This document shows, one piece after another, positions 47,801 to 58,335 of a DNA stretch of 64,000 nt (positions are counted from its first letter, which is position 1; the number at the start of each line of letters is the position of its first letter). Under the pieces are notes generated by a model that did no database searches, had not been told where the DNA came from, and saw only the letters and a program-made list of their open reading frames with translations. The stretch comes from Paratinospora sagittata. Taxonomy: Eukaryota; Streptophyta; Magnoliopsida; Ranunculales; Menispermaceae. Position numbers and translations under genes: made by a program. The DNA is taken from the NCBI GenBank assembly GCA_035771175.1, contig CM069593.1, forward strand, positions 42,717,741-42,781,740, in the 5' to 3' direction.

Positions 47801-50800
47801 ATCTACTAAAAAGTTTTACATCCTTAAATTCAAAATGGTCAAGCAAATCAAATCTTCACATAGAAATTGACCATGCAAGTACACAACTCATATTCTATGC
47901 ATGTTCCAATTATGTCCATAAAGGAGGTTTACATACACCACCACAGACTAGTTGGGTGCTCTAAGATGCCCGGATACCTTGGCAAAATTCGGCAAATTAA
48001 TTCGATTTTTTGAACTAGCCAAGTGCGAAGTAGATGTAATAGAAAAATACAAAAACTCGCCGAAAAAATTCGACAAAATTCAATAAACTTTGACAAAAGT
48101 TTAATTTTTCAATTAGACAATGCAAAAAATCGATGAAATTCGATAAAATTCGATAAAATTCGACAAAACTTGATAAAATCTGGCAGAAAAGTAAGCATGT
48201 GTTATTTCATCGATAAAAAATTAATAAATTACCAATAATTATGCATTATTTTTAACTTCATCAACCAACATAGCAATATAAATAAAAAAATAATTTGATA
48301 AGCTAACAAATCATGTAATTTTATGGGATATAGCTTACGAAAAAAAGAAGAGAAGCAAAAAAAACAAAAATAAATAAAGAAAGAATAAATGAGACAAAAA
48401 CTTAAGAAATACATTGAAAGAGTTTTCAAAGTCATTTTCTTTTAGGTAAAATCCTATAAAACAAGATGAAAGGCAATATATTTGAATGATAAACTAATAA
48501 ATTAGGCAATGTGGAATGTCAAACTAGCGAAGTATATAGTTAAGAAGCAAGCTACCACAAAATTGAAATCAAAACATAGAAAAGGGACTAAGACAAATAT
48601 CACCATTTCAAATTCATCAACCTACTTAAAAAGATTGATTTTGTTAGGTCATCTATGGATATTTTTATGTATTTAAAGTGCCTATTTATATTAGTTTTTA
48701 GCTTATATTACAAGAAATCTAGATATATTAGCATCTCTGCAAAAATTCTCTAAACTTCTCTAATTTAGCGAATTTTTACAAAAATTTTCCACATCGAACT
48801 AAACTTCCCTGAATTAATTCTAATTTTCAAGTGACCGAAATCCAAGGCGAAGTCGAATTTTCGATCCTTGTTTCCGACTAACTATGCTACTAAATTCAAA
48901 TGGAGTAACATCAGTAGAAACCAACAAATTAGATCTATAAGAAAAGATTTGACATAAATAAGATTTTAAATTCACTTCCTCTTCATTAATTCTGAAATAT
49001 GGAATTTCAATCATTTACTCGACCAATTCCATTAAATGGCCAAGGCCTTTGCCTATGCGAAAGGCTAGGATGTCCCCGTTAGGTGGCGCATTGCACTTGG
49101 CTTCAGGTATGTCGAAAGATTGGCAAAGGGCATTACATCTACACTAGGATGAAGTGATAAATGAGCAAGGGTCCCTGCACTATGGACGAGTGCAAGTGAA
49201 GAAGCTAGTCCAAAAAGAAAATAATAGGCTTAAGATAGCAACTTGGAACATAGGAACACTAACAGGTAAATGAATGGAGATAGTAGACACTATGATTAGG
49301 AGAAAAGTAAATACAATATGCTTACAAGAGACCAAATGGGTAGGTGGAAAATCTAAAGAAATAGAGAAGACAAGGTATAAATTATATTATACTGAGAAAC
49401 ATAAAAATAGAAATGAAGTAGGAATAATTGTAGACAAAAACATTAAAGAATATGTAGTCAATATAACTAGGAAAGGTGATACTATTACGTTAATAAAACT
49501 TATTATAGCAGACAACAAAATCAACATAGTTAGTGCATATGCACCCCAAATAGGATTAGACCAACAAACTAAGACATAATTTTGGGAAGACATGGATGAT
49601 TTACTTCAATAGATACCTCAGGGAGAAAAGATATATATTGGAAGAGACTTTAATGGACATGTAGGAAAAGAGAAGGTTGGATATGAAATGGTGCACAGAG
49701 GATATGGATTTGGAGATAGGAATGATGTGGGTTGAGCATGCTAGATTATTAGCAAACACCTACTTTAGAAAGAGAGAAGAATATTTAATAACATTTAAAA
49801 GTGAATCTAGTAAAAGCCAAATAGATTTCTTCTTAACTAGATAGGTTGATAAAATAACATGTAAAGACTATAAGGTTATTCCAGGAGAAAGTTTAACTTT
49901 GCAACATAGCATAATGGTACTAGATATTAAGTATAAAAAGGAAATCTAGGTCAAAACAAAAAATTATTAACCTGAGAATTAAATAGTGGGATTTGAAAGG
50001 AGAAAAATTAGAAATATTTAAAAGCAAATTCGTAGGAGAAATGACTTTGAGTATAGATAATGACCCTAACTTAATGTGGGATAAAACAACTAAATGCATA
50101 AATTAATATAGCCAAAGAAGTCCTGGGAGAATCAAAGGGTGTAGGTCCATTAGGAAAAGAAACTTGGTGGTGGAATAACGAAGTTCATACTGCCATAAAA
50201 CTTAAAAGGACAAACTACAAAACTTGGCAACAGGTTAAGGATGCAGAAAATTTTCAAAATTATAGGAATGCCAAAAAAAGAAGCTAAAAAAGTGGTATAT
50301 AATGTTAAACTTAAAGCGTACAATGATTTCTATACTAAGTTAGATACAAAAGAAGGTGAAAAGACTATATATGAGCTAGCAAAACTAAGGGAAAGAAAGA
50401 CAAAAGATCCTAACTATATTAAATGTATTAAAAGCGAAGAAAAAAGTATCTTAGTAAAAGAAGAAGAGATAAAAGAGCGATGAAAAACTTATTATGAAAA
50501 ATTATTATATGAAAATCATTTAGCAAAGTTAAGTGTAGAAGGACTTGGAAAATAAATTCTTTTGTAGAATTATCATGCTTGAGGTAAAAAATGTTTTGAG
50601 AAAAATGAAAAATGCAAAGGCTTTAGGGCCAAATGCGATTGTTATTAAGGTTTGGAAGAGCCTGGGGAAATTAGAGGCTTGTGGTTGACCAAATTTTTTA
50701 ACAGGATTGTAGCAACTAGGAGAATGCTTGATGATTGGAGGAAAGCATCTTAATACCCATATATAAAAATAAATGAGATATTCAAAATTGTGCAAATTAT

Positions 50801-53800
50801 AAAGGAATTAAATTGATGAGTCATACAATGAACTTGTGGGAAAGTAATCAAAAATAGAGTACGAGCTGAAACTTTGGTGTTAAACAATCAATTTGGACTT
50901 ATGCCTGGGAGATCAACTATGGAAGTTATTTATTTATTACGGAGATTGATGGAGAGGTATAGGGAGAAGAAGAAAGACCTCCATATAGTCTTTATTGATC
51001 TAGGGAAAGCCTATAATAGAGTACCTAGTAGAGAAATTATATGGTGGGTATTACTTATTAGGGAAACAAAAAGTTACAACTAGGTACATTGAATTGATGA
51101 AAGATGTATGATGGGACAAAAAATGTTAAAGTCAACAGTAGGTGAAACTAACGAATTTTCAATTACAAGAGGTTTACACAAAGAATCTCCCTTAAGCCCC
51201 TCCCGCTTTGCACCAATCATGGATGATGACCACCACGTGCGTTTCATTCTCTTCGATCTTATCTTTGATTGCTCTTTGACTAGACATATTCAAAAAGATA
51301 TTTTATGGTGTATGTTATTTGCTAATGGTATAATATTGATTGATGAAATTGCATCCTTAGAAAATGCTAAGCTAGAGGTGTAACGAACCTCATTTTTATA
51401 AAAGACAATACCCCAAAATTTTAGGTTGATCATAGAAGTTTAGTGAAAGTTTAGTTTATTAAGTTGAAGTATTTTGATTTATTTTAAGTTGTATTAAATG
51501 AGAAAATGGTGAAATTAGATGGGAGTTGAATTAGATGGGATTTAATTATATTAAATCCATCTTCCTCTCATTGAACTCTTTCTCTCTCTAATGTGATATG
51601 TTGGGGGAGTTAATTAAATAAAATGTTGGGAAGTTAGTTGATAAATGAGAAAGTAAGGTATAAAAAAAAACAAGTAAATAAATGATGGGGTTGAATAGTA
51701 AATGACATGAGGAGCATGGGAATGTATCCAAAATGATGCTCATCTTTTAAATGTAAAGCCAACGTGTTTTATTTGAAAAGAAAAAGAATTGGAAGAAGAA
51801 GATGACCCTACAGAAGAAGGAAACCGAGAAGAACGAAAGAAGGGGAGAAAGAGAATGGGAGGAAGAGGAACGTGTTTTGCAACAAATCCAACGTTCCGGT
51901 AAGTGATTTTTCCTTCTTTTCGTTGCAAAAGTGTTATTTAAGCTACGTGTAACAACCCTACCGGTATAATTTTGCTATAGGTGGAGTTTTGTGGTGTTTC
52001 CAAAAATAGGGTTTTGACCCACGTTGAGTGGAAACATGTAAAAATTATATATTATCACTCATATAGTCGCGTAGATCCCGAATATGCAGTTTGTTTGTGT
52101 TCATGTGTAATATTGGCGCCGGTACAACTGCTGAAAGCCAAATGTAACACTGGGGGCCTTTGGAACCTAGTTAAACCCCAATGAAAATATGGTTTTTTTC
52201 TTTTTTTTTAAAGAAACTATAAATTGTATATATGTATTAACGGTAAGATTGTAAGAGTTGTACAAAGATAGTGCAACAAAATAACTAACTCGACGGCTTA
52301 TATGGAAACAAAATGGTCTCATCCTCTAAGCCAATCTCCTATGGCGCATCCCATTTTCAACCCAAAAAGAGGCTAGCATTTGGGACTTTTCCCATACTCT
52401 ATCAATAGAACAAAATTCATCATGAAAGACTTTGTTATTCCACTCTTTCCACAAAAACCAAATCACTGCCAAACATACCACCCTCCAGTGATCCCGCCAC
52501 GAGGGTTGAATAAAGTTCATGAAAGGGAAGATATCCAAGGAATCCTCTTCCATAATAGCATTGCCCATGACCAGGAAATGGAAACGCCATTTATCCCATA
52601 TCTCTGTAGCTACCAGGCAGCCCCAACAAATATGTTGAACAGACTCCGAAGCCTAACCACACACATAGCACCAATGCGGGGAGAGGCACATATACGAGAA
52701 TCGTTTTTGTAACATGTCACCCGTATTCCACTTCCTATGGCTAGCTACCCCACTTCCTATGGCTAGCTACCCAGCCCAAGAATTTAACCTTTGATGGAAC
52801 TTTGGCTTTCCAGAGGGCAATATGAGAAGGGGATGAGTGAATGGATAGGTCATTAAAAATGGATAAGTGGAAGGATTTGGTAGAGAAAGAACCGGACGGA
52901 TCCCAAGGCCAGGACACACGATCATCCTCTCCAGATAAATGACACCCCTCTAACATACCAAGTAATGGTACCACGTCATTGTTCTCACGAGAGGAAGAAT
53001 GCCTACCAAGATGAAAATCCCAAGTCAAGGTAGTATCCTCGGGGTTCCTAAGAAAGTTGAGGACAAGCCTATTTTGAAGTCTGGACCATTGGTATAGGTT
53101 AGGGAAGAGGGACTGTAGAGTATTGTTCCCACACCAAAGGTCCCCCAAAAACGAATGGTATCTCCCTTTCCAAGTTTAAATCTAATAAGAGGCAAGAAGG
53201 CAGGGTAAATAGATGAGATAAATTTCCATGGGCTCCTAAAGGTGGCTCTAGGGGCTAGTCTTGCAACCCACTGTCTGTCTCGACTTCCATGCCTACTACA
53301 ACTGATCCTTCTCATGTGCAAATCTCCAAAGCCATTTCCCCACCAAAGCCTTGTTTCTGATGACAATGCTTCCAACACCCAGACCACCCTAATCGACCCG
53401 TCTCTGAACAGTACTCCATGCAACTAGATGTGAGCCATATGTCTTTTCCTCATTCCCCCATAGGAAATCTCTCATACATTTTTCAATTCTGTCGGCCACC
53501 TTTACAGGAATTCTGAAAATTGATGAATAGTAAGGAGGGCATCCAGAACGGATTTGGTCAATGTAATTCTACCACCTTCATAGAGAAAACTTTGCTTCCA
53601 TCCGTCTAGTCTTCTTGATACCGTTGACAGCATCGGATCCCAGAAATCCATTCTAAGAGGGTTACCACCAAGAGGCATGCCAAGGTATTTCATAGGCCAC
53701 GTACAAGTGGAACAACCAACTAGATTAGACGTGGAAACCAACCAATCTTGACATACGTTAATGCCTGCCAATTGGCATTTAGCTAGATTGATCACCATTC

Positions 53801-56800
53801 TAGAGAGCCAACAAAAGGTCTTCACCACCATAGATGCATTAGTTACATTCCTCTCATTGCCCTCCAAAAGAAGAGTGTATCATCAGCAAACTAAAGATGA
53901 GTGACTTCGACATTATCCCTTCCCACCTTGAAGCCGGAAATCAAACATGCCTCTCTAGCCTTGTCCATCATCCGCCCCAAAGTGTCGACAACCAAGGTAC
54001 CAAAGAAAATATGGTTTGAGACCATAGAATCGTAGATGGATCAATTTCGGACGTTTCAATACCAAAATTATGATTTTTGGGTATCGATTGATATTTTTAG
54101 TATATGCATGAATGAGTTCGATAGTTACTGTAAACTTGGATATTAGTGGAAACGTAGTTGAAAGGCTTGTTTCTACTATCCATTGCCTTAAGAATAATCA
54201 TGAGGGTCGTGTAAAATATTTGGGACACCCTCGCATGATTTTTAGACAGGAATAGAACTATGGGAATTAGTTGGATGTATTGGAAAGTTAGAAATTGATA
54301 TAAATGGAAAGAATATCCATTAATATGACTTAATTAATATGAATATGAATTAATATGAATGGGCATTAATATAAATTAAATAATATATGCAGGTTCTAAT
54401 AGAGGAATCTAGTGAGATTGGTGGGGTGGAAAATTATTTCTGGCAATTGTTGTGAGCAGAAATTCATTAAATTTTCATTTATATTATCATATTATTTATA
54501 TTTGGATGTTTGATCATGTGTATGTTTGCTTGTGGCATGAGAAAGTGCAGATATTATCTGTATGGACTAATAAATCTATTGGAGCTAGACTTTGGGATAT
54601 AATTGAGTAGGTTAAAGTAATTCCTACAAGAATAATCGGGTCTAGTGATCCTAGTTAAATTGAAAGTTTTATATAGAAATCTATTCAGTTGGAAAGTGCG
54701 ATGTTGTTCTAATATTATTTGTGATGTTGTTTTAGGTATTTAGGATTCATTATACATAAAGAAGGAGAAATAGATAAGGATGTGAACCATAGAGTTAAAG
54801 CAAGATGGGTCAAGTGGAGTAATGCTTCTAGAGTATTATATGATAGGTGCATCCCATTGAAGTTAAAGAGAAACTTTTATAGAGTTGTTATTAGCCCAGC
54901 CATGCTATATGGTACAAAATGTTGGGCAACTAAGTGTAACAAAAATGTGCATACTAAGATGGATATGTGATAAACTTTAAAAGATAAAATTAGAAACGTG
55001 CATATTTGAAAAATAATAGGAGTAGCACCAATTAGAAATAAAATGAGAGAACCGATTAAGGTGGATTTGACAAATACAACGTAGGCCTTTAGATGCACCA
55101 ATAAGGAAGAGCGGCCTATTAACGATAGATGGTAACAATAGAGGTGGAGATAGACCTAAAATAATATGGATAGAGATAATTACGAAAGTTCTAACTTTTT
55201 CGTAATTTGAATGCCAACTTAACTGTCGATAGAGCGGAGTAAAGGAAGCGGATTCATGTAGTTGGGAAAAGGCTTAGTTGAGTTGAGTTGAGTTGAGTTG
55301 GCAAAGGCCTAATATTTCTACAATTATTTGCTAACTTCTTTTTTATGCTTGTAATAGATTAAACTTGAAATTTAGAAAGCTTGACATGTGTTATGTGTTC
55401 AATTAGTTCTTGATGATGTTAATGACAATTAAAAAAATTAAAATATTAAGAGAAATAACTCGAGATTTCCATACATATACAAAACTAGTTTATCATTTGC
55501 TTATTTTCAATGTTTCTTCATTTATTATTGATATTTGTAATTTTTTGAATTTTTCAAGAATATTTTGTAATTTTTTTAAAAAATGTGAGGCTCATGTCTC
55601 AAACCGCCTTGAGGCCTGTTACTTAGACCTGGGTATGGGTGTCGGATACGGGTACATATCTAAAGGTCCGACTTTTTCATTTTTGAATTCTAGGATGCGG
55701 GGACTCGGCTATTTTACATACCATTCTTTCCCTTTTTTCTTCTTTTCACTCATTTATTGTCTGTTTTGTTCTCCCACTTAAGTGAGTTTCATTTATTAGT
55801 CATTATCTTCTTTCATACTTTCTCTTATTTCCATTGGAGAATCTACATAGTAATATTCTAAAATCCAAAGTGTCGGACACATATCCCATACCCATGTCGC
55901 ATCCTGAAGTGTCAGACACGGGTATGTCAGGCTAAAATAAAGAGTCCGGGTAACATAGCTTGAGGCTTATGCCTCGCCTCATGAAGCCAAACCGCTTCAA
56001 TTACGCCTCACTTTTTTTTAGACCTTGATTGTAAATTGCCAACAAACTGACAAGTTGAATACTCAAACAAAGTATTATCACCAACAATACAAACACCAAT
56101 CAGTATTTTTAACGATTTCTTGAAACCAAGTAGTGATTGAGCATTTCTATTACGCTTATGTCCATGCTGGGGAGGTACACCCCCACTACTATATAGGAAA
56201 AGGTTTCTAAGTTCTTCATGTAAAGCATGTAAATTACCTAAAAGGGGTTTCACAATTGAGATCATTTTTAATCTTAATCAACTTTGAAAGTTTTACTCAA
56301 AAACTTGAAACTTAGCTTTTGAACAAGATTAAAATTTCCAATTGAAAAACCTAGAACTCGTAAGTTGATTGATTTCTATGAAATCATAAATAAGACTACG
56401 TCAAGGAAACGATCAAAAGGAATTTCGAAAACAATGACTTTCTTTTTTTCAAAAAGCATATTTAACCATGACTTCAAGGCGTACACCTCAAGATCCCAAA
56501 GGCTATACCTTCAGCCCTAGCCACAAAGAGCCAGGGTTTAGACACATTAATGGCTGTTCAAGTAAATGCTTGGGCCCTTGGGCCCACATAAAGGCACCTC
56601 ACCTAGTCAAAGAGTGCTTAACGCACCAAATAAAGCCTTTGATAGATGTTTTTCCTTTTTACCATGCTTCCATCTGCTACTGCAGAGGAGCATTCACAAG
56701 GGCTAGCTACTTTTGATGCTAATTGACTAGTTATTGCCATTGTGAGATAACAACCAAAAAGATCCTCAGTTACTTAATTCCAGGCTAAGCGATAAATTTC

Positions 56801-57605
56801 AACACCAATGTATGTCAGAAGAAGCTAATTACTCGTGTGACTTCTAGGCAAATAGTATTTCCTTATGCTGAAAAATAAATAAATAAATAAAAGAAACTAT
56901 TAAAGGGTTTTCACAACTTAGAATCCAAAATTCTCTAACAATGCCCTTACCCTCACACATGTGAGATTTGAAGCATTGTTCAAAGAAGATCTAAGATATC
57001 CTTATTAAATCATAACTTATCAAATAGATATACAGAAAATCAAAATGATCTACAGAGAACATAAATCCAAAGTGAGTAGAACTAATCATAATCTAACACA
57101 AATGCTAATCAATATCTTGCACCACCATTCTTGTTTATACGAATGCACCACCCTCTACAATGAGATATATTTAAAGGGTCACATCGTACGAGCAAAGGCC
57201 CCAATGGGCAAATGGGCAAATGGGCAAATGGGCAAACGGGCAATGCAAGCCTAGAGAGTAAACAAGAATTGGGTAGGTGATGGAAACTAAGATCAATAAA
57301 AACAACAATGAGATCAAACAATCCAATGCCGCAAAAAGTCAGATAGTAAACAAGAATTGGGTAGGTGAAAGATGCAATTGACAATTACAACAATGATGGT
57401 ACTAATCATAATGATAATGGGTCTTCTTATTTTCAGAAAAAGAAACCAAAGTACCCATTATTGAAATCCCTCAGAAGAAATAGATCTGTCACAAACAAAC
57501 AAAAAAGAAAAGAAAATGAAGAGGGGGGATGTACCCGGCAACAAGGCGACAACCAGCCTCGTAGCGCTGCTGAAGACGACCAGTGCGGGCCACCAAATCA
57601 CACAT
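35521..57605 (-). CDS. Plant Nudix hydrolase (NUDT12/13/16/17/18 type), four exons
   Basis: Exons on the minus strand are 57605-57535, 46251-46140, 41291-41208 and 35817-35521. Joined they give 564 nt, 187 residues plus stop, with GT-AG junctions and matching phases (only intron 1 splits a codon). The protein starts [18 protein letters not shown]. The complete Nudix box lies in exon 3, with [15 protein letters not shown] and V at the G-x5-E-x7-REUxEExGU positions. The C-terminus has [20 protein letters not shown] and [10 protein letters not shown]. Length and motifs match the Arabidopsis AtNUDT12/13/16/17/18 clade, diphosphohydrolases of nucleotide polyphosphates; AtNUDT13 prefers diadenosine hexaphosphate. 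Several members are mitochondrial; no obvious transit peptide is visible here. The gene looks intact despite 21.5 kb of TE-filled introns. Which member it is cannot be settled. Confidence 0.9.
36045..36140 (+). mobile_element. Au-like SINE fragment
   Basis: GCGCGAGGCTCCTACCATTG, GGGTTTGGGGAAGAGATAAT, then GTACTCACCTTACCTCC: the order and wording resemble the 3' half of the plant Au SINE (family knowledge). The tRNA-like head is missing. Confidence 0.5.
37700..38100 (-). mobile_element. GTTACC-ended MITE, copy 1
   Basis: Left end GTTACCTAGACTCTTTACTT; right end ATCCGGGTAAC. The left end matches the reverse complement of the right end of the copy at 55618-55954, so the two lie in opposite orientation. 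Both contain GTGTC(T/G)GACAC-type inner words. No transposase. Confidence 0.65.
39640..40900 (+). pseudogene. L1 LINE remnant (RT zinc-binding region)
   Basis: The plus strand reads, with frame slips and stops, the C-terminal region of plant L1 ORF2: a GKGDYWFF-like stretch near 40045, WKSKV near 40395, and [20 protein letters not shown] (40438-40500) followed by the Cys region. This is the RT-associated zinc-binding domain. The upstream part is too decayed to call. Confidence 0.6.
41208..41291 (-). CDS. Nudix exon 3 (Nudix box)
   Basis: 84 nt, 28 codons: [20 protein letters not shown] then AGVRGDLM. It holds the whole 23-residue Nudix box, including the metal-binding REALEE glutamates. Acceptor CTTTTAG, donor GTAAAA. 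Confidence 0.93.
42820..43390 (-). mobile_element. L1 LINE 3' fragment candidate
   Basis: On the minus strand a frame at 43379-43032 ends with [15 protein letters not shown], similar to the end of plant L1 ORF2 proteins (the ...ERNxRIFE motif), and a terminal A tract follows (plus-strand poly-T at 42822-42832). The 5' part is missing. Confidence 0.4.
44125..44335 (+). mobile_element. SINE candidate
   Basis: A-box-like GTGGTAACTAGGACC near 44135, B-box-like AATTCAAATCTCACTACC near 44171, and an A-rich end (AAAAGAATAAAAAAGAAAAGG). Internal CACTGGGGGCGTCCCC can form a hairpin. Confidence 0.4.
44900..45925. repeat. GAGGC/GCCTC-rich interspersed repeat, copy 1
   Basis: Its ends are rich in GAGGCTTACGCCTC-like words (44918-45025 and 45838-45903) and it has an AT-rich core. 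The core at 45337-45640 matches 55309-55600 in the same orientation (AATATTTCT...CTAA, TTAAACTTGAAATTTGGAAA and many others). Class unknown, probably a non-autonomous transposon. Confidence 0.6.
46140..46251 (-). CDS. Nudix exon 2
   Basis: 112 nt. The acceptor TTTTCAG precedes G (completing the glycine codon), then codes [13 protein letters not shown] through [19 protein letters not shown]; donor GTATAA. This is the strand region before the Nudix box in the family. Confidence 0.92.
46464..46635. mobile_element. MITE with about 60 bp inverted repeats
   Basis: Left arm (GGAAAATGATAATCTAACTA, then CAACTTCAAGTGCAACTACA and TATGCATGTCCATTGGAT) is the near-perfect reverse complement of the right arm, with a small centre containing TTACACATCTCAAGATGTGTAA. 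The ends resemble the MITE at 33889-34072. Confidence 0.8.
51379..54725 (+). mobile_element. Tekay-like LTR fragment inside the RTE LINE
   Basis: Starts TGTAACGAACCTCATTTTTA, matching the minus-strand LTR that starts at 9992; homology continues through 52090 and again at about 54005-54500. The 3' end is not a clear LTR end, so the piece is truncated or rearranged where the LINE resumes. No internal gypsy coding sequence is seen, so it may be a broken solo LTR. It carries the L1 element at 52196-54004. Confidence 0.65.
52196..54004 (-). mobile_element. 5'-truncated L1 LINE with 13 bp TSD
   Basis: GAAAATATGGTTT occurs at 52183-52195 and 54005-54017, a perfect 13 bp target-site duplication. On the minus strand the element starts within ORF2 just before RT motif C (FADDT, near 53890), continues through [12 protein letters not shown] and [14 protein letters not shown] (53700-53550), [12 protein letters not shown] (about 53180), the zinc-binding region [20 protein letters not shown] (about 52780), and [17 protein letters not shown] (about 52440), and ends in a poly-A tail (poly-T at 52196-52210). 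Frameshifts and stops split ORF2. A 22 bp tandem duplication lies at about 52729-52772. Confidence 0.9.
55309..56015. repeat. GAGGC/GCCTC-rich repeat, copy 2
   Basis: Matches the core and right end of the repeat at 44900-45925 in the same orientation. It ends in GAGGCTTATGCCTCGCCTC-like words near 55962-56010 and is interrupted by the MITE at 55618-55954. Its left part is not recognised; the LINE end abuts it at about 55300. Confidence 0.55.
55618..55954 (+). mobile_element. GTTACC-ended MITE, copy 2
   Basis: Begins GTTACTTAGACCTGGGTATG and ends AGAGTCCGGGTAAC. Inside are TGTCGGATACGGG and GTGTCAGACACGGGTATG. It interrupts GAGGC repeat copy 2. Related to 37700-38100 in reverse orientation. 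Confidence 0.65.
57206..57245 (+). repeat. 8 bp tandem repeat (GGGCAAAT)
   Basis: Five units, GGGCAAAT three times then GGGCAAAC and GGGCAAT. Just beyond, a 24 bp block (AGTAAACAAGAATTGGGTAG...) occurs at 57259-57282 and again at 57346-57369. Confidence 0.85.
57535..57605 (-). CDS. Nudix exon 1 (coding part)
   Basis: Encodes [18 protein letters not shown] followed by CRLVA and two bases (GG) of a split glycine codon; donor GTACAT follows at 57534. A CTC/GAG triplet run at 57613-57640 lies just upstream, so the ATG at 57605-57603 is the first one in good family register. Confidence 0.9.
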
Positions 57606-58335
57606 TCCTGCCTCCTCCTCCTCCTCCTCCTCCTCCTCCTCTGTACTCTATAGTCTCTATACTACTCTGTACACTTGAATAAACAGAACCAATGTCCTCC
57701 TCCTAATCTACGTCTACATCTACTCCCACCACCAACCAACCTCTGCCCTTTAGTTCTCTTCTTCCTCTATCTCCACATATCTTGCTTTGTTCTGTTTTGT
57801 TTTTTTTTTATATAATACAAATGTGGGTCTGCAACCAACAAGTAACGGTTCTAACGGCCACCAACACCAAATCAATCAATCAGAGTCACAGTGACAATGA
57901 CAATGATAATGCAAATGCAAAAAGAACAAAAAGAAAAAAAAGAAAAAAAAAGGGTTGTTAATTTTGAATCGATGATAATAGAGAGAGGGATAAAAGAAGA
58001 TCAAAGGTGTTGGTTGCAAGAAGGATATGGGTGTTGTGTGTTTGTGCATTTGAGTTTAGAAGAAACGAAGAAAGAAAGGAATGGAAAGGCGAAGGGCAGC
58101 ATGTGCAAGAGAGCCCTAAGACCAGCGCATGGCTCGGATCGCTGGTACAAGCATGTGGTTCTTCATGCCTCTCCACACACATACACACACGCCACACCAG
58201 ATGGACCAAGTCGCAAGTCAGCCTTATGTTACCTAGGTGGCATTCAACGACACTTTACTTGATTCGTGGGTCCACCGTAGCTGCAAAACTGATCCCATCA
58301 TCATCCAACACGAAAAAGGTTCGCTTGTTAAAAAA
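57606..58335. other. Nudix 5' leader and promoter region
   Basis: On the minus strand, from the gene outward: a GGA-triplet run (57613-57640), purine-rich leader, TATA-like sequence at 57808-57814, then sequence with A/G-rich tracts. The overlapping open frames at 57891-58387 have no recognisable domain. Confidence 0.45.
57808..57814 (-). promoter_or_regulatory. TATA-like box of the Nudix gene
   Basis: TATATAA on the minus strand about 205 bp upstream of the ATG. A start near 57780 would give a leader of about 175 nt. Confidence 0.4.

Larger units (their letters stand above)
49049..55299 (+). mobile_element. RTE-type LINE, interrupted and inactive
   Basis: The plus strand carries an apurinic-type endonuclease ([16 protein letters not shown] at about 49316-49363, VSAYAPQIG at 49532), then RT ([28 protein letters not shown]). 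RT motif C reads [10 protein letters not shown] (about 51318-51347) where ADD is expected. The RT is cut at about 51378 by an LTR fragment and resumes at about 54735 ([20 protein letters not shown], then [12 protein letters not shown]). The 3' end is a GAGTT run (55276-55300) as RTE elements often have. GGCCAAGGCCT at 49038-49048 and GGCAAAGGCCT at 55300-55310 may be a target-site duplication with one mismatch. Many stops and frameshifts. Confidence 0.8.
46252..57534 (-). other. Nudix intron 1 (11.3 kb) with nested elements
   Basis: Holds a MITE (46464-46635), an RTE LINE (49049-55299) carrying an LTR fragment that itself carries an L1 LINE, a second GAGGC repeat with an inner MITE (55309-56015), and short tandem repeats near 57206-57245. 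At 47980-48190 AAATTCGACAAAATTCGAT-like words recur, a simple-repeat-like patch also seen weakly near 63320. 46640-47980 and 56270-57030 show no clear element. Confidence 0.75.

Noticed and set aside
55300..55310. GGCAAAGGCCT taken as proof of the RTE LINE target-site duplication
   Set aside because: It matches GGCCAAGGCCT at 49038 with one mismatch, but the flanking repeat's left part is not found there, so it is kept only as a possible TSD.
57365..57682. 105-codon plus-strand frame with a proline run
   Set aside because: The proline run is a CTC triplet repeat next to Nudix exon 1, which is coded on the other strand.
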